Position numbers and translations under genes: made by a program. Below are positions 1 through 12,054 of a stretch of DNA of 64,000 bases, piece by piece; the first letter of the stretch is position 1; each line of letters opens with the position of its first letter. Location of the stretch: the NCBI GenBank assembly GCA_951812925.1, contig OX638368.1, positions 14,633,187 to 14,697,186 on the forward strand, written 5' to 3'. This DNA comes from Calliopum simillimum. Lineage: Eukaryota; Arthropoda; Insecta; Diptera; Lauxaniidae. A model generated the notes under the pieces. That model was not told where the DNA came from. It made no database searches and was given only the letters and a program-made list of their open reading frames with translations.

Positions 1-2270
1 TTTCTTTTTTCATAAACATAATGCATAAAAAACATAAATTATCGTTTGGTAAAATGGTGCCCCTTTTTGTTTTATCGCTGCATGTGCCACATAAGACCAC
101 TTCTTGAATTCATCACATCAACAGGTTGGAGTTTTGTTGAATTACTGCCGCTAGCGTTGAGTGTTGATTATAAATTCGAAATGAGCTGCATATTAAATGG
201 CCCATGCTAATTTCTGTAATATTGTCGAATTCTTGTTAAGGCCCTCTATCAGTGGAAGCTGCAGTGTTGCCAGACTTTGTTGTTGCGGTGTAATATTAGA
301 ATACACAATTGAATTGAAAAGTCTTCAAATTCATAACTGAAGTTCAAAGTTATAAAATCCATTAAAATCAAGATTGTCGAATGTTATAGAAACATTTGAA
401 AAGTCGAACCAAAAAAATAATGTCTCGAAATCTGTTTAAGAGGCCTTACGAAATTGGATAGAATTTGGCTTTTGCATCTTCACTTTTTTTGAAATTTTTG
501 TCCCAAGGATTAAGAAAATTTTTAGAATGGGCAAACAATGGAATCAATGTTTTTTTTAACAAAAAAGTAAGTGAAAGAGCATCTCCTCGTTGCCGGGAGA
601 GGGTTAAAATATTCACTGACCTACTTTACAATTCTTTGAGAGGACTCATATACAAAATTTTGATAAAAATATCAAGAAATTTTCTCATTGCTGGGAGAGG
701 GAAAAAATGTTCACCAATCCCAAAAACATCAAAAAAATCCTCATTGCCTAGAGAGAGAAAAATGTTCAGCGACCCCCATTAATTGTTCCTCTCCAACATT
801 TTTCTCGTACATACTACCCCATTTTTTCACCCTTAAATGGGGGTTCCATGCAAAATTTAGATAGAAATATCAATTTTGTATTGGAGGCCCCTAAAGAGGT
901 GGAAAAAGAAGAGTAGTTTGTTCGAAAGAAATGTTGAGGAGGAAAAATTAATATTATGAAAAGTTAAAAAATACTGAAAACTTCCATAAAAGTTGGATTA
1001 TTAGGATTGAAAAACACTAAAAAAGTCTATGGAAAGAAAATATCAAATGTCTTCTAAAATCATAACTTATTTTATGAAATCAATATTCGGCACCACTGTT
1101 TACATATATGAATTTTCTTTTGTTTTTTCAAAGGGATATGACTGCATAGCGTCATGTGCATGGTAAGTCCGCTGATTATTTGTTGAGTTCTTGGAAGGAA
1201 TGCTCTGTAATTGAGGTCAACTAAGGTTCTTTAAGCAAATAATAATAAAAAAAAAGTTGCATGCAGTTTTTTATGTGGAATGATGTGTTGGGTGAAATAT
1301 TAATTTGTGTGAATAATAATCACTAATTATTAAAACCATAAAGTTTTTCTGTATAAGCATACTAATGTATATTATGTAATTCTAGAACTTTCTCAAAAAT
1401 AAACTTTAAAAAAGTGAAGAATATTTAGAATGGTTAGTATTCTAGGGAAATATTTTCAGCATATGATGACATACTAGACCTTGTAGTGTTATAGAATTCA
1501 GACATACGAGAAAGCGAATTAGGAATTTTTTGCACTTTCAAAGCCTTTCATTCCAAACTTTTCGATAATCTCGACTCGAAATACTTAGGCAAATTTTCAA
1601 AAAAAGGAGTGATAAGTTTAAACGTGACATTGAAACTTTTAAACTTTTATTCAAAACCGTTTTACGAATAAAGCTTTTTGTAAACTTTTTTTGTATAAAA
1701 GCTTAAAAAAATTTTTATTCTTAAATTTTATTTGAAGAAAAAGATTTGAGTCAAGTTGTAATTTTATTTCAAAAAGCTTAAATTGTTTGAAAGTTATTTA
1801 ATGGATTAAAACGTTCAAAGTCTATCTTAAAATGCTTTTAAAACGTTTATTTGAAGGTCTGAAAAAAAGCTTCGGAAATAAATGATGGGCGATAGTTGCA
1901 ATATATCGGCAGATGACTTCGTCCTAAAGTTCGATTGAGAAATTTTGATTCATAGTACGTAATATTTCGAACAATTATAAACAGAATAAGCTGAATCGCA
2001 GATTACCTTCTAGAAATATATGATGAGATCAATTTACAGTTTTATATGGTACTCCCTAGGCTTTGATTCAAGTTTTAAAGCAAAATTTATGTTTGAGAAA
2101 ATATTTTTTTTTTTTTTAAATAAAAAAAATTACGTTTAAAAAGAGTAGGTGTTCAAAATTAAAAAAAAAAATTAATACTTTTCTCAAAATGCTTGTAAAC
2201 TCACCAGAGTTCATACACTGATGGGACAATGTGTTGATTTGTATTTAATTATATGAGTAGGGTACTTATT
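1..2270. other. AT-rich intergenic DNA, left edge
   Basis: I see no gene here. The stretch is AT-rich with many homopolymer runs. Positions about 560-930 resemble, in degenerate form, the repeat unit that fills the element at 5223-6717 (phrases such as 'ccaacatttttctc' and 'gggggttccatgcaaaat'), so an old copy of that family is likely. In Drosophila the neighbour on this side would be E(spl)malpha; it is not in the window. Confidence 0.5.
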
Positions 2271-2274
2271 AAAT

Positions 2275-2470
2275 ATGCAGTTCAAGAAACAAATAACCAA
2301 AAATAATACAACAACAACAACACCGACGAAATTAAACAGCATGTGGCAAATGGATATTTCCAAAATAAAGGAGTGTCGATCACTTTATGTATGGCGGCAT
2401 ATCAACATACAACGTAGTCATTTGCGCAATGTCGCCGCATACCTCAAAAGTGTGGGAAAGTAAGAACGTG
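2275..2470 (+). promoter_or_regulatory. Single Su(H)-like site in a less repetitive island
   Basis: TGTGGGAA at 2451-2458 matches the Su(H) consensus YGTGDGAA. It lies in a roughly 200-bp island that is less AT-rich than its surroundings. An open frame of 62 codons spans the island, but it resembles no family I know and I do not call it a gene. If malpha lies just to the left and is transcribed leftward, as in Drosophila, the site could belong to its regulatory region; that is inference. Confidence 0.3.
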
Positions 2471-2839
2471 CCTTGGTATCTTTTTGGAAATGAATAAACT
2501 GTTGTTTTTTTTTTTTTTTTGTTTTTTATACCGTCTTATCTTTTTGAAAAATATTTTTTTGTAAAACGCATTTCAACTTTTTTTATATATAAATATTTGT
2601 ACATTTAAGTTTGTCACGTATGTTTGAGGGTAACTTAAGTAGATTTCTATTCAAATGTAAATTAATTCTAACACCTTTATTTTTAATTTGTGGCTTAAGT
2701 TATTTGCAGGTAAAGACAATGTGTGGTATTTGAGTAATTAAATGGGATTTCTATACAAGTAGTTCTAACAAAAATTAAAATTTAAAAAAGAAAACAAAAT
2801 TTTATAATACTTTTCATAGCAGTTATAGGATTATATCGC
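2464..2839. other. AT-rich spacer
   Basis: Nothing recognisable: poly-T tracts (2503-2520) and AT-rich unique-looking sequence. Confidence 0.5.
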
Positions 2840-3041
2840 CTCATAGACATCTTCAGATCAATTCAAATTATATGAAAGAGTAATTAAAATTTAAAATTGA
2901 ACAAGAAAAATTATTGAGGATGGGCTCGAACTTGGTCATTTTGTGTCAAGCTCTTTTTATTGTTTTGTTTCAATTTTTCAATTACTAAGTATTTCATATA
3001 ATAACAAAAAATTTTCAAAATTGGACTGAAGATGTCATGAG
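2840..3041. mobile_element. Short inverted-repeat (MITE-like) element
   Basis: The two ends are inverted copies. The left end reads CTCATAGACATCTTCAG and the right end CTGAAGATGTCATGAG. The similarity continues inward for about 70-90 bp with small gaps ('aattcaaattatatgaaa' against 'tttcatataa...aattgg'). There is no coding capacity. No target-site duplication is clear, so the superfamily is unknown. Confidence 0.55.
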
Positions 3042-3269
3042 CTTAATATTTCACATGAGTACCGTATATTTATTGGTCTCTTTGGTTCGTCAAAAGTAAA
3101 CATAATATTTTAGGAAGGCCGCTCTGTCTAAAAAACAATTTCTCAACAATTTTTGTTTTCTCTAAATACTATATTTCGATTTTTTCAGACATATCTCGGG
3201 ATATTTAAGAAATTTTAAAAACTATTCGATTTTCAAAATTATCGAAATCATTAACAATTTTTTGAAAGC

Positions 3270-3660
3270 ATGATAATTCGATGAAATTTTGCTAACTACC
3301 TCCTTCGCAAAAGCTACCTCGTGGGATTAAAAATGAGCAAAATCGGTCAACGGACACGCTTACAGCCCATACAAAAAAAAAGGTAGTGCAAGTATTGTTG
3401 TTTAAGTTTATGCAACCAAATTTCGTAAGGTCACTAGGGATAGCCGAAGCCAGCTCAGAACAAAAACTAGGTGAATTCGGAAAAGAGGGTGTTGGCACCT
3501 GCCATACAAGCCAATTTTCAAATAGCCGCAGTGCAAACGTTATTTTAGCTAAAGCAACCAAATCTCACAGAGACACTAGAAATACGAGCAGTCGAAGGAA
3601 TCTCAAGCTAGGTGGATTCGGACATGAAGGTGTGGCAGACTCTTGCACGCAAAGTTTTTA
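3270..3660 (+). repeat. Degraded copy of the TATACCCT/CAGC compound repeat
   Basis: This is a partial copy of the family seen complete at 48296-48938. Positions 3296-3370 carry the block 'ggtcaacggacacgc' and 'gcccatacaaaa'. Positions 3420-3660 carry two copies of the unit 'aattcgga(c/a)(a/g)aggg(t)gt'. The usual 'gggcgtggcac' word is eroded. Open frames across it on both strands are by-products of the repeat. Confidence 0.55.
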
Positions 3661-3700
3661 ACCCCTTGAGACCGATGGGGTCACGTATGACCCCAAACAT
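3658..3700. mobile_element. Possible piggyBac-like end
   Basis: TTAA at 3658-3661 is followed directly by CCCC and then a perfect short hairpin (TGGGGTCA, 4-nt loop, TGACCCCA at 3675-3694). TTAA plus C-rich ends is the piggyBac pattern. I could not find a matching right end, so this may be a truncated element or chance. Confidence 0.25.
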
Positions 3701-4412
3701 TTTTTTGTTCATTACTTTTTAAATTTAAATTAGTATCAAGAACTACTCGAATGCTATTGTAATGCTCTAAAGAGTTGTTTTTCGTCATTCTTGGAATTTT
3801 GAGTCCCAAAACTCATTTTTTCGTGTCAGTTTTTTGATCTATAATAAAACAAAATCTCAAACGTCTTACGACTTAAGGCAGTGGCAACTTTAAAAAAAGC
3901 AGTTTTGCGCCAATTTATATAGTACTATAAAATTCGACCTGGAGCCAAACAAGCGAAACACAGATAGGATTTTGCTAGTAACATCAAGTGCTTTCAAGAG
4001 CTACATTCAAAAAATTTTTTGGGTGGGCTTTTCCAGACCTACTTTTTTTTCTTAATTCAAACACAAGAAAACTGAATCCGAAGTTCATTTTTCGATATCT
4101 ACAAGGGTCTAGGCTTCGGTCTCATGGGGCTAAACTTCTACCGTGTAGTTTATTTCGGTTTTTAGTTACCTTTTAAAATTTTCAGCATTTTTCGACATTT
4201 TTAATGTTTGAAAAGTTGTTGAAAATTATTCGACTTTGTCAAAATTTATTTAGATTATTCAACTTTTCAATGTTTTATGGGTTTTTTAAAACTATTTGAT
4301 CAACGATTTTTTCGGCCTTTTTCTAATTTTTTCCGCGTTATAAAATTTTTTTTTGAATAGTCATAATATTTTGATTTTTCAACTATTTTCTATACGTATC
4401 ATGTGTGTATCT
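3700..4412. other. AT-rich intergenic DNA
   Basis: No gene seen. Around 4170-4390 the sequence is full of short degenerate motifs such as 'tttttcgac' and 'attattcgac', a low-complexity pattern. Confidence 0.45.
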
Positions 4413-4414
4413 TA

Positions 4415-5208
4415 GGGTGGGCCGATTTGGATACTGACCTCGGCTACCCCCTACGTGAAAGCTCATTCAATTCTATGAATATTTGCCCCAGGAACCATAC
4501 CTCTACGTTCAACTTTAGTTCGGCGCATTTTCGATTGAAAACTTTACCTTGCACTAATACTTATATTTTTAAATTTCATACTAAATTTTAAAAATGCTTA
4601 AAGAGACAAAAGTAATGTCATTATATGATTTGGCTGCTATTCTATCTGTAGGCAATTAAATTGGGTTCTGTTTACACAAAAAGTTTACTTGATGGTATGA
4701 AATTAATAATGTATATCGAAAATGCGCCAAACTAAAGTTGAATGTAGAGGTATTGTTCCTGGGGCAAATATTCATAGAATTGAATGAACTTTCAGACTAA
4801 GTTGGTGTTTTGTTTGAAAAAATTTATCTAAAAATATGAATCGTTTATTTTGAAAGTGGGTCATAATAATCGGCTATTTGACCCATATAACTTTTTCAAA
4901 TATATATTATTAATTTCATACCATCAAGTAAACTTTTTATGTAAATCAAACCCAATTTAATTGATTAAAGATAGAATAGCAGCCAAATCATATTATGACA
5001 TTACTTTTGTCTCTAAGAATTTTTAAAATTTAGTATGAAATTTAAAAATATATTAATGCAAGGTAAAATTTTCGATCGAAAATGCGCCGAACTAAAGTTG
5101 AACGCAGAAGTATGGTTCCTTGAGCAAATATTCACAGAATTGAATGAGCTTTCACATAGGGGGACAGCCGAGGTCGATAAAATTTCGTCCATATAATTTG
5201 GGCCACCC
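4415..5208. mobile_element. Inverted-repeat transposon with TA flanks
   Basis: The ends are GGGTGGGCC and GGGCCACCC, and the dinucleotide TA lies directly outside both (4413-4414, 5209-5210). The terminal inverted repeats are about 300 bp long (4415-4710 against 4910-5208), sharing for instance 'gacctcggc' with 'gccgaggtc' and 'aattttaaaaatgctta' with its inverse. A third partial copy of the arm lies between them (4715-4800). A TA duplication suggests a Tc1/mariner-type MITE, but it is only 2 bp and weak on its own. There is no open frame of note. Confidence 0.7.
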
Positions 5209-5222
5209 TATTGTATCTATAT

Positions 5223-6717
5223 TAGAGGTGTTTTAAGAATGTATGGAGATCCTTAGTAACAACATTTTGATACTTGACACCCCTCAATTTTATGACGTTG
5301 GAAAAAAAAAATTAATTTGCAAAAAAAATTTTGGGGGTGGGGTGAGGGTAAAGGTTGGCGCATCGAGGTCAAAGGTGAGAGAAAAAGAAAAAAATATACA
5401 TACAGCAATACAAATGTTTAGGAGTCCCCTCTAGAGGGGCCAAATGTATGACTGACCCACATTATTTTTCCCCCTCCAACATTTTTACGCAGCATACTTA
5501 TCCCCTATCTCTAACCCCTAAGGGTGCTCCCATACAAAATTGAAATTTTTAGAAAATCGACCCCCACCATTTCCTGGGTGCCCCTAGAAGGGCCAAATGT
5601 ATGACTGGTCCCTAATATTTTTTTCTTCCCAACATTTTTTCCTAACATACTTACCCTGTATCTCTGACTCTTTAGGGGACTCCCATACAAAATAAATGTC
5701 ATAGACATGAAAAATATGGAAAGAAAATCGTCAAAAAGGCCCATAACTGCCCATAAGTCACTTCTAGAGGAGTCAAATATATGACCGACCCCCTTTAGCC
5801 AACCACCAAAGTTTTTTCTCAGCATACCTATCCCCTATTTCTAATCTTTAAGGGGGCTCCCATACAAAGTTACTGTTTTTATATAAAATGCCCCCACTGC
5901 CCTAACTGGCCCACGGGTACCCCTAGAAAGGTCAAATGTATGACCGACCCTCATTATTTTTTTGCGACCTATATTTTTCTTCCGCATAATTGCCCCCTAT
6001 TTTCAACCCTGAAAGGGCATACATTTGACCCTTCTAGGGGTACCCATGGTTCAGTTAGGGCAGTGGGAGCAGTTTTTATAAAAAACCGTAACTTTGTATG
6101 GGAGCCCCCTTAAGGATTGGAAATAGGGGGTAGGTAAGCTGTGAAACTTTGGAGGGGGGATAATGGGGGTCGGTCATATATTTGACCCCTCTAGGAGAGA
6201 CTCCTGGGCAATTATGGGCCTATTTGACGATTTCCTTCCCATATTTTTTATGTCTATGACATCAATTTTGTATGGGGGCCCCCTAAAGAGCTAGAGATAG
6301 AGGGTATGTATGGGGCAAAAAAAATGTTGAGGAGGAAAAAATATTAGGGGCCGGTCATATATTTGACCCTTCTAGGGGCACCCTGGGAGTGGTGGGGGTC
6401 GATTTCCTAAAAATTTCAATTTTGTATGGAAGCACCCTTAGGGGTTATAGGTAAGAGGTAGGTATGTTTGGTAAAAATGTTGGGGGAGAAAAAATAATGT
6501 GGGTCGGTCATACATTTGAATCCCTAGAGGTGGCCCCTCTTGTAGGACTGTAAGAATATTGTTTCGCCTTTTCTCTCATCTTTGACCTCGATGCGCCAAC
6601 CCTTACCTTCACCCCACCCCAAACATTTTTTTTGCAAACTCAGTTTTTTTTCCAACCTTAAAAAATTTAGGGGTGTCAAGTATCAAAATTCAAAATTCGT
6701 GCACTAAAACACCTCTA
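5223..6717. mobile_element. Long-armed non-autonomous hAT-like element, TSD ATCTATAT
   Basis: Both ends are TAGAGGTGTTTTA in inverted orientation. They are flanked by a perfect 8-bp direct repeat ATCTATAT (5215-5222 and 6718-6725). An 8-bp target duplication and a TAG start are hallmarks of the hAT superfamily. The arms are about 740 bp each and meet near 5975. Each arm contains several tandem degenerate units of roughly 170-190 bp, recognised by 'ccaaatgtatgaccgaccc', 'ccaacatttttt' and 'ctcccatacaaaat'. The element encodes no protein. It would form a very long hairpin if transcribed. Confidence 0.8.
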
Positions 6718-6725
6718 ATCTATAT

Positions 6726-7205
6726 GTATATGTATTCAACTCAGCGCTTTCTACATTTTTTCGACTTTTTACAAGCTTTTTCAATATTTTTAGTTTGTTT
6801 ATACCTAAATATGATAGCTTATGATAGATAATATTACAAAGGGACTTTAAATACTTGCTATCATTAATTTTCCTTCGAATTAATTGTAAATTATAATAAT
6901 CAAACACTGATACTATTAATACAATTGCTGATAAATGCACTAATAAATCAATATCCTTATATTAAGGTGCTCATAAATTAGACATTGATTGCATTAATAA
7001 AATAAGTAAGTTTATACATTGTTTTTTGGATTTTTTTTTTTATATTTTATTATGTAGAAAACTAAGAATGTCACTAAAAATATAGCAAATAAAAAATTTG
7101 TAATTAACAATAAATTTTTTTTAAACAAAGTACCACTTTTCATACCACGTAAGTATACGAATTGAATAAATTAGAGAAATTTATGTTTTATATATAAAAA
7201 ATTAT
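6726..7205. other. AT-rich spacer 3' of the first Kazal gene
   Basis: No gene or repeat recognised; very AT-rich. Confidence 0.45.
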
Positions 7206-7262
7206 CTTTTATTTGTACTAAATTTTGTTTTTACAAAGCGGCGCTGTTGCAATCTAAGATTT

Positions 7263-8212
7263 CTAGCAAGTTCCCTTTGCTAAGACCTTAAGTGGTTTGA
7301 CTAAATTAAAAAAAAAAAAATAATGTTAATAAATATTTCTTATTTAATGTTAAATAAAATAAATACTTACTTTTATTTCCCAAACATTTATTATATGTTT
7401 CCATTAAGCATTCGTTGCTTAACGAAGCGCGATATATACCATTAGAAACGCAAACTGGAGCATATATCATATGACAGGGGTGAAAGCATTCGCGTTTAGT
7501 CAAATCTGGCTTACCCAATTTTTCATGAAGATCTTCAACAAACTCTGTGCTACACCATTCATCTAAGACCTTCAAATATTCTAAATGTAAGAGGAAAAAT
7601 AATTTTTGAAAAATTTGTAGAAACATTTGGATTCAAAGAAAAAAAATATAATAATTTCACTGTGGAAAATTATTTGTGTAGAAATTTTGATTTACAATCA
7701 CAATGCTTTTGAAAAGTTCCTGAAAATTCTGAAGCACATACATAGTGATTTTGAACGCTTCAATGTTAGTAAAAAGCCAAATAGTTGTACTTGCTGTTGT
7801 AAGGCTTCATAATAAATATTTATTTTAGTTTCAAGCAACAGAGTAATTTCTTTATGAAATTCAGAGTTCTATTATAAATCAGGAAAAGCAAATGCTTGAC
7901 AATTTTGAATAACTCAGCGCTAAATAACTAAAATCACATTGCTGTTGTGGAGTTTCACTGTTATTATATGTATGTTAAATTATTTACAAAAAACTTACGT
8001 GCAACATTTGATCTCTCCAAACGACAGTTACTATACTTCAATGAGCATGCATTTTCAAATTCTTTGTAGACTTTGCCATTAAAAGCACACAACGGATCAT
8101 AGTTGTCAGGACAAATAGCTGGACAATCATCATCGCTGGCAGCTGAATTTGCTGAAGCAAATGATGCGAAGACAATAACTAGAATAGCTACTTTAACTTG
8201 AAATTTAGCCAT
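7263..8212 (-). CDS. E(spl)m1: E(spl)m1-like secreted two-domain Kazal protein, copy A
   Basis: This is a predicted secreted Kazal-type serine protease inhibitor, the protein class of E(spl)m1. Three exons on the minus strand: 7999-8212, 7371-7580 and 7263-7300. Donors are GTAAGT, acceptors end in AG, and both junctions are phase 1, giving 153 residues. Start MAKFQ was chosen because a signal peptide (residues 1-21, AILVIVFASFASA) follows and the same start is shared by copies B and C; the upstream extension of the frame is 5' UTR. Each domain has Cys spacing C-x3-C-x7-C-x13-C-x6/7-C: one in exon 1 (CPAIC...DPLCAFNG...), one in exon 2 (CFHPC...APVCVSNG...). Two further Cys (DEWC and the final residue) make twelve in all. 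The inferred P1 residues are Asp in domain 1 and Met in domain 2. Intron 1 is 418 bp, longer than in the other copies. A poly(A) signal (AATAAA on the minus strand) lies at 7208-7213. The exon model is from sequence; the m1 assignment rests on family and position. Confidence 0.87.
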
Positions 8213-8333
8213 ATTTGTAATTCGTGTAATACTGTTATTAACTTTTGTAATTTCAATTTTAATTTTTAGACTGATTATCTTGTTTTCATCGACTTCTGTT
8301 TGATACTGTTTGTATACGGTGCATACTCTGGCT

Positions 8334-8471
8334 GTTTTATATAAAAAGTTTATTTTCTTACAACTCTTATCAAAATTGATTAGAGTTTTACCAATCAATT
8401 TAAGTAAATGATAGCATAACCATGTTGAATTTTGAAATTATTTCGACAGTCTCTCTCAAATGAGTAATGGT
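8334..8471 (-). promoter_or_regulatory. Promoter of Kazal copy A
   Basis: TATATAAAA on the minus strand at 8335-8343 lies about 125 bp upstream of the start codon. Upstream of it are GATA motifs (CTTATC on plus at 8366-8371, TGATAG at 8409-8414) and the 12-mer ATGAGTAATGGT (8460-8471). The same parts occur in the same order upstream of copies B and C, which supports a shared regulatory module. Confidence 0.7.
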
Positions 8472-8474
8472 ATT

Positions 8475-9870
8475 TCCCTCGCGTTCTGGGATGGTGCGAA
8501 TTACGTGGAACATTCTGCAGAACTTTGTTTACTTACATGTTCACTGCTTTGTCCCAGTAAGCATTATATGTTTGTACTACATTTATCACTGACTATCTTC
8601 AAGAAGAACATGGACATTTTAACTTTGGGGAGTGGAGCGGTACTTTTACTTCGTCTTTCTGTGTGTCCGAAGAAGGGACATTAGGACAAGACTTCTCTGA
8701 ATATTCTGATGCAGAAACTATAATATTAAAAATCCTCGTACTGAAAATCGTATAGTTGCTTGAGGCCTTATGCTTTTGCAATGCCTTCACCTTCGCTTAT
8801 GAGATCATAGTAGATTTTCCTTTTGTCTTGTCTGAATGATCGTTAAACTTTCATATATCTCTATATCAGGAGCTATAGGTTTTTGTTCTTTTGTTTACTA
8901 CTTTTTACTATAGATATTAAATTTCAAGGCTTATTGGGTTATTATTACATTAATCAACAGTGTGACTTTTTTACTTACAAATAAATTAATTACTTTAAAA
9001 TTTTTTTTATGCAAAGGAATTTAAGATTGCAAATAATTTTATTTACAATTCCCTTATTTGTATTTTTATTTACAACTTAAAGATAACATATAAGTAGGTT
9101 ACATAATGATGTGATGAAATTTCATTCCCTAATTAATTAATGGACCATTTTAGACTGAAATTGTCTTTTATCATCCAATTTGAGTATAATTGTATACCTT
9201 GGAACTTACTTACTTTATCACTAAACTTTCACTTAGAGAGGAAACGGGAGAACAATATGCATAGTGAAACTCTTAGCCGTGTTGGACCGATCATCTGGAA
9301 AATCTCATTCATTCAAAAAGATAGGGTCCTGTGTAATTCTAATTTTTGATTTGTTTTGTGATGTTCATCTTCTAAATCATTTTTTGTATATCCTACTTTT
9401 TGGGAATTTTTTATTTTTTTTTTGTCTGTGGAGAGAACAGCTTTGCCAGATTGGTTCGTCTAAAAAGGGATATTTTTCATAAAGAAAGAATCTCTTATTA
9501 ACTTCTGAAAAATCAATAAATTTTCATCAATTTGAAATTTTTAGTTTTTTACTCAGAGTTTACAAAATTAATGTCTAGAAGATATTAGATAAACCCTTAC
9601 CCCATTTAAAACTTGAATAAACACTGCAAGTTTGAAAAAAAATTGTCATAATTGGACCACAAGAAGCTAAATTATGAGCATTATTCCAAACTGTTTTTTT
9701 TTTGTTAGTAAGAACACATGAAACAGGGTTCATTGGTTAAAAATCAAGGTTTCGGACATAGTAACAAAATACATGTCTAGTCAAATTGCCATTCCAAAAA
9801 GTTTCAGAGCGTTTGGTTTATTGACAGGTAGATCCCATAACATTTGACTTATAATAATAAATAATGTTTT
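8475..9870. other. Intergenic, no gene seen
   Basis: AT-rich sequence without recognisable proteins or strong repeats. Short open frames here have no family features. Confidence 0.45.
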
Positions 9871-9879
9871 CCGTTTAGC

Positions 9880-10464
9880 AATTTGAAACTTTTGCTTATA
9901 TGGAGGAAGCCACGCCCTCTTCTTCGAGGTCGCCTAGCTTTTGCTCAGAGCTTGCCTTTATTATTTTTACTGCCTGAGTGAAACATAGTTGGATTATCTC
10001 AAAAAATGTTTTGAGTATAGCATTTAGAAGCTTTTGCTTCCATGGAAAGTGCCACGCCCTACTGTACGATTTTGTTTAGTTTTTGCTCAGAGCTTGCATT
10101 TATAGCTCTTAATGTTAAAGTAAAATTTAGTTGGATTATCTCGAAAAACGCATTCTGTATAGCATTATGAAACTTCTGCTTATATGGGTGGTGCCACGCC
10201 CTCTTATCCGATTTTGCCTAGTTTTTTGCTCAGAGCTTCCGCTTACCGTCCTTAGTATTTGTGTGTATTTTGGTTGCATTATCGTGAAAAATACTCCTAA
10301 AGCTACATTTTGAATATATTTTTATACCCTACACCCAGGGTATATTCACTTTGTCCTTCCGTTTGTAACGCAGAGAAGGAGGCGTGGCAGGTATAGAAAA
10401 GTATATACATTCTTGATCAGCGTCACCTCCTGAGTCGATATAGCCATGTCCGTCTGTCTGGCTG

Positions 10465-10496
<32 letters not shown>

Positions 10497-11460
10497 GCTG
10501 GGTGGCTGGGTGGCTGGCTGTGTGTTGAAATACACTTTTTGGGAAAACTGAGCAAGATAATTCAATGAAATTTGGTACACTGCCTCCGTCGTCAAAGTTA
10601 GCTCGGGGGATTGCAAATGAGCAAAATCGGTCAACGGACACGCCAACCGCCCATACAAAAATTATATTCAAAATGCAATTTTAGGAGTATTTTTCACGAC
10701 AATGCAACCACAATACATATAAGTACTACGAATTGTAAGCGCAAGCTCTGATAAAAATTTGAGCGAATTCGGACAAGAGGGCGTGGCACCTCCCATATAA
10801 GCAAAAGCTTCAAAACGCTATACTGAAAACGTTTTTTGAGATATTCGAACCAAATTTGACTCAGACACTAAGAATTATAAATGAAAGCTCTCAGAAAAAA
10901 TTGGGTGAAATCAGACAAGGGGGCGTGGCACCTCCCATATAAGCAAAAGATTCAAAATGCTATACTGAAAGAGTTTTTTGATATAATCCAATTAAATTTC
11001 ACTCTGACACTAAAAACTATAAATGCAAGCTCTGAACAAAAACTGGGTGTACTCGGACAAGAGGGCGTGGCACCTCCCATATAAGCAAACTTTTCAAAAT
11101 ACTGCAGTGTATGGTATTTATTTTTTGGCCAGGCCAAAATTTACACCCTTACTAGTTTGTATATGTTTTGTATTTTTTGCTTATTTTCAATCCCTCGAGC
11201 TACATAACTTTTACGGCAAAGCTTTTGTACCAATTATCTTGCTTAGTTTTCCCGTACAAAATATTTCCACAGACAGACGTCTAACCTGCCACACATACAG
11301 ACGGACATGGCTATATCGACTCATGAGGTGACGCTGATCAAGAATATACTTATGTATATTCTTTTCTATACCTGCCACGCCTCCTTCTATGCGTTACAAA
11401 CGGAAGAACAAATTGAATATTCCCTGGGTGAAGGGTATACAAATTATTTCGTTTCAAAAA
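9880..11460. repeat. Compound repeat: inverted arrays of a ~120-bp unit around a TATACCCT/CAGC block
   Basis: Positions 9880-10320 hold about three units of 'ttttgcttatatggg.ggtgccacgccctc...ttgctcagagcttgc'. Positions 10680-11140 hold about three units of the same sequence inverted ('gggcgtggcacctcccatataagcaaaa'). Between them (10325-10680) is an inverted block with TATACCCTACACCCAGGGTA at the edge, a (GGCT)n tract (about 10460-10525) and 'ggtcaacggacacgcc'. A second partial block in plus orientation follows at 11150-11460. This is a non-coding dispersed repeat. The word pattern '...cttgatcagcgtc...gagtcgatatagccatgtccgtctg' resembles a common dispersed fly repeat, but I cannot name the family. 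Proline/serine/glutamine-rich frames across the GGCT tract are artefacts. Confidence 0.75.
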
Positions 11461-12054
11461 TGTCCAAAAAAAAACTCATACGTATTCCTTAAGAATCACC
11501 TTACCATTTTATGCCTTATGCACTTTTTTCGTAAAATGCCTCGTTTTTCGCTACTATTGCAAAAAATCTTCCACGGCATCCCAATATTGTAAATAACTTT
11601 TGAATCAATATCGATTACCCCAATTTTTTTCTGGGATGCGGTTCCTACACATGTGGAGACTGCCCATATATTTTTGATAATTTTTTCAGAGATGGAGAAG
11701 TTGCTTAATTTGTATGTGCACGTACCAATACCACTTTATTCCCTGGTCTATGCTAAAAATCATAGAAATTTTTTTTTTTTACAAAAAATTTTTAAAATTT
11801 TTTTGAGAGCCTTTTTTACGTCTAATTTCTTAGTTGGCGCGCTTGAGAAATTTTTGCCCCATAATAAAAAATATTAATGAATTCCAACCAAAGTGTGCAG
11901 CTGGATTGTGTTCGACTTATCAAAGTTTGACTTATCGAAGTTTAACTATATATAGAACCATAAAAAATAAATATGCAGATAGATAGGGTTTTGGGTTTTT
12001 TATTGTTTTTAATAAATATAAATTCTTCAATATCACTTAATATAAAAATAATAA
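11461..12054. other. Intergenic, AT-rich
   Basis: No gene. Two CTTATC (GATA) words and one GCAGCTG E-box cluster at about 11895-11940, roughly 270 bp beyond the 3' end of copy B. Their meaning is unknown. Confidence 0.4.

Noticed and set aside
5243..5825. Frames inside the hAT-like palindrome
   Set aside because: They lie within the tandem units of a non-coding element and occur inverted in both arms.
7964..8398. Longer N-terminus for Kazal copy A
   Set aside because: The extension includes the TATA box and 5' UTR; a signal peptide starts at MAKFQ (8212), as in copies B and C.
10329..10671. Pro/Ser/Gln-rich frames (PSHPASQP type), also near 48700
   Set aside because: They translate the (CAGC)n/(GGCT)n tract of a dispersed repeat in several frames at once.
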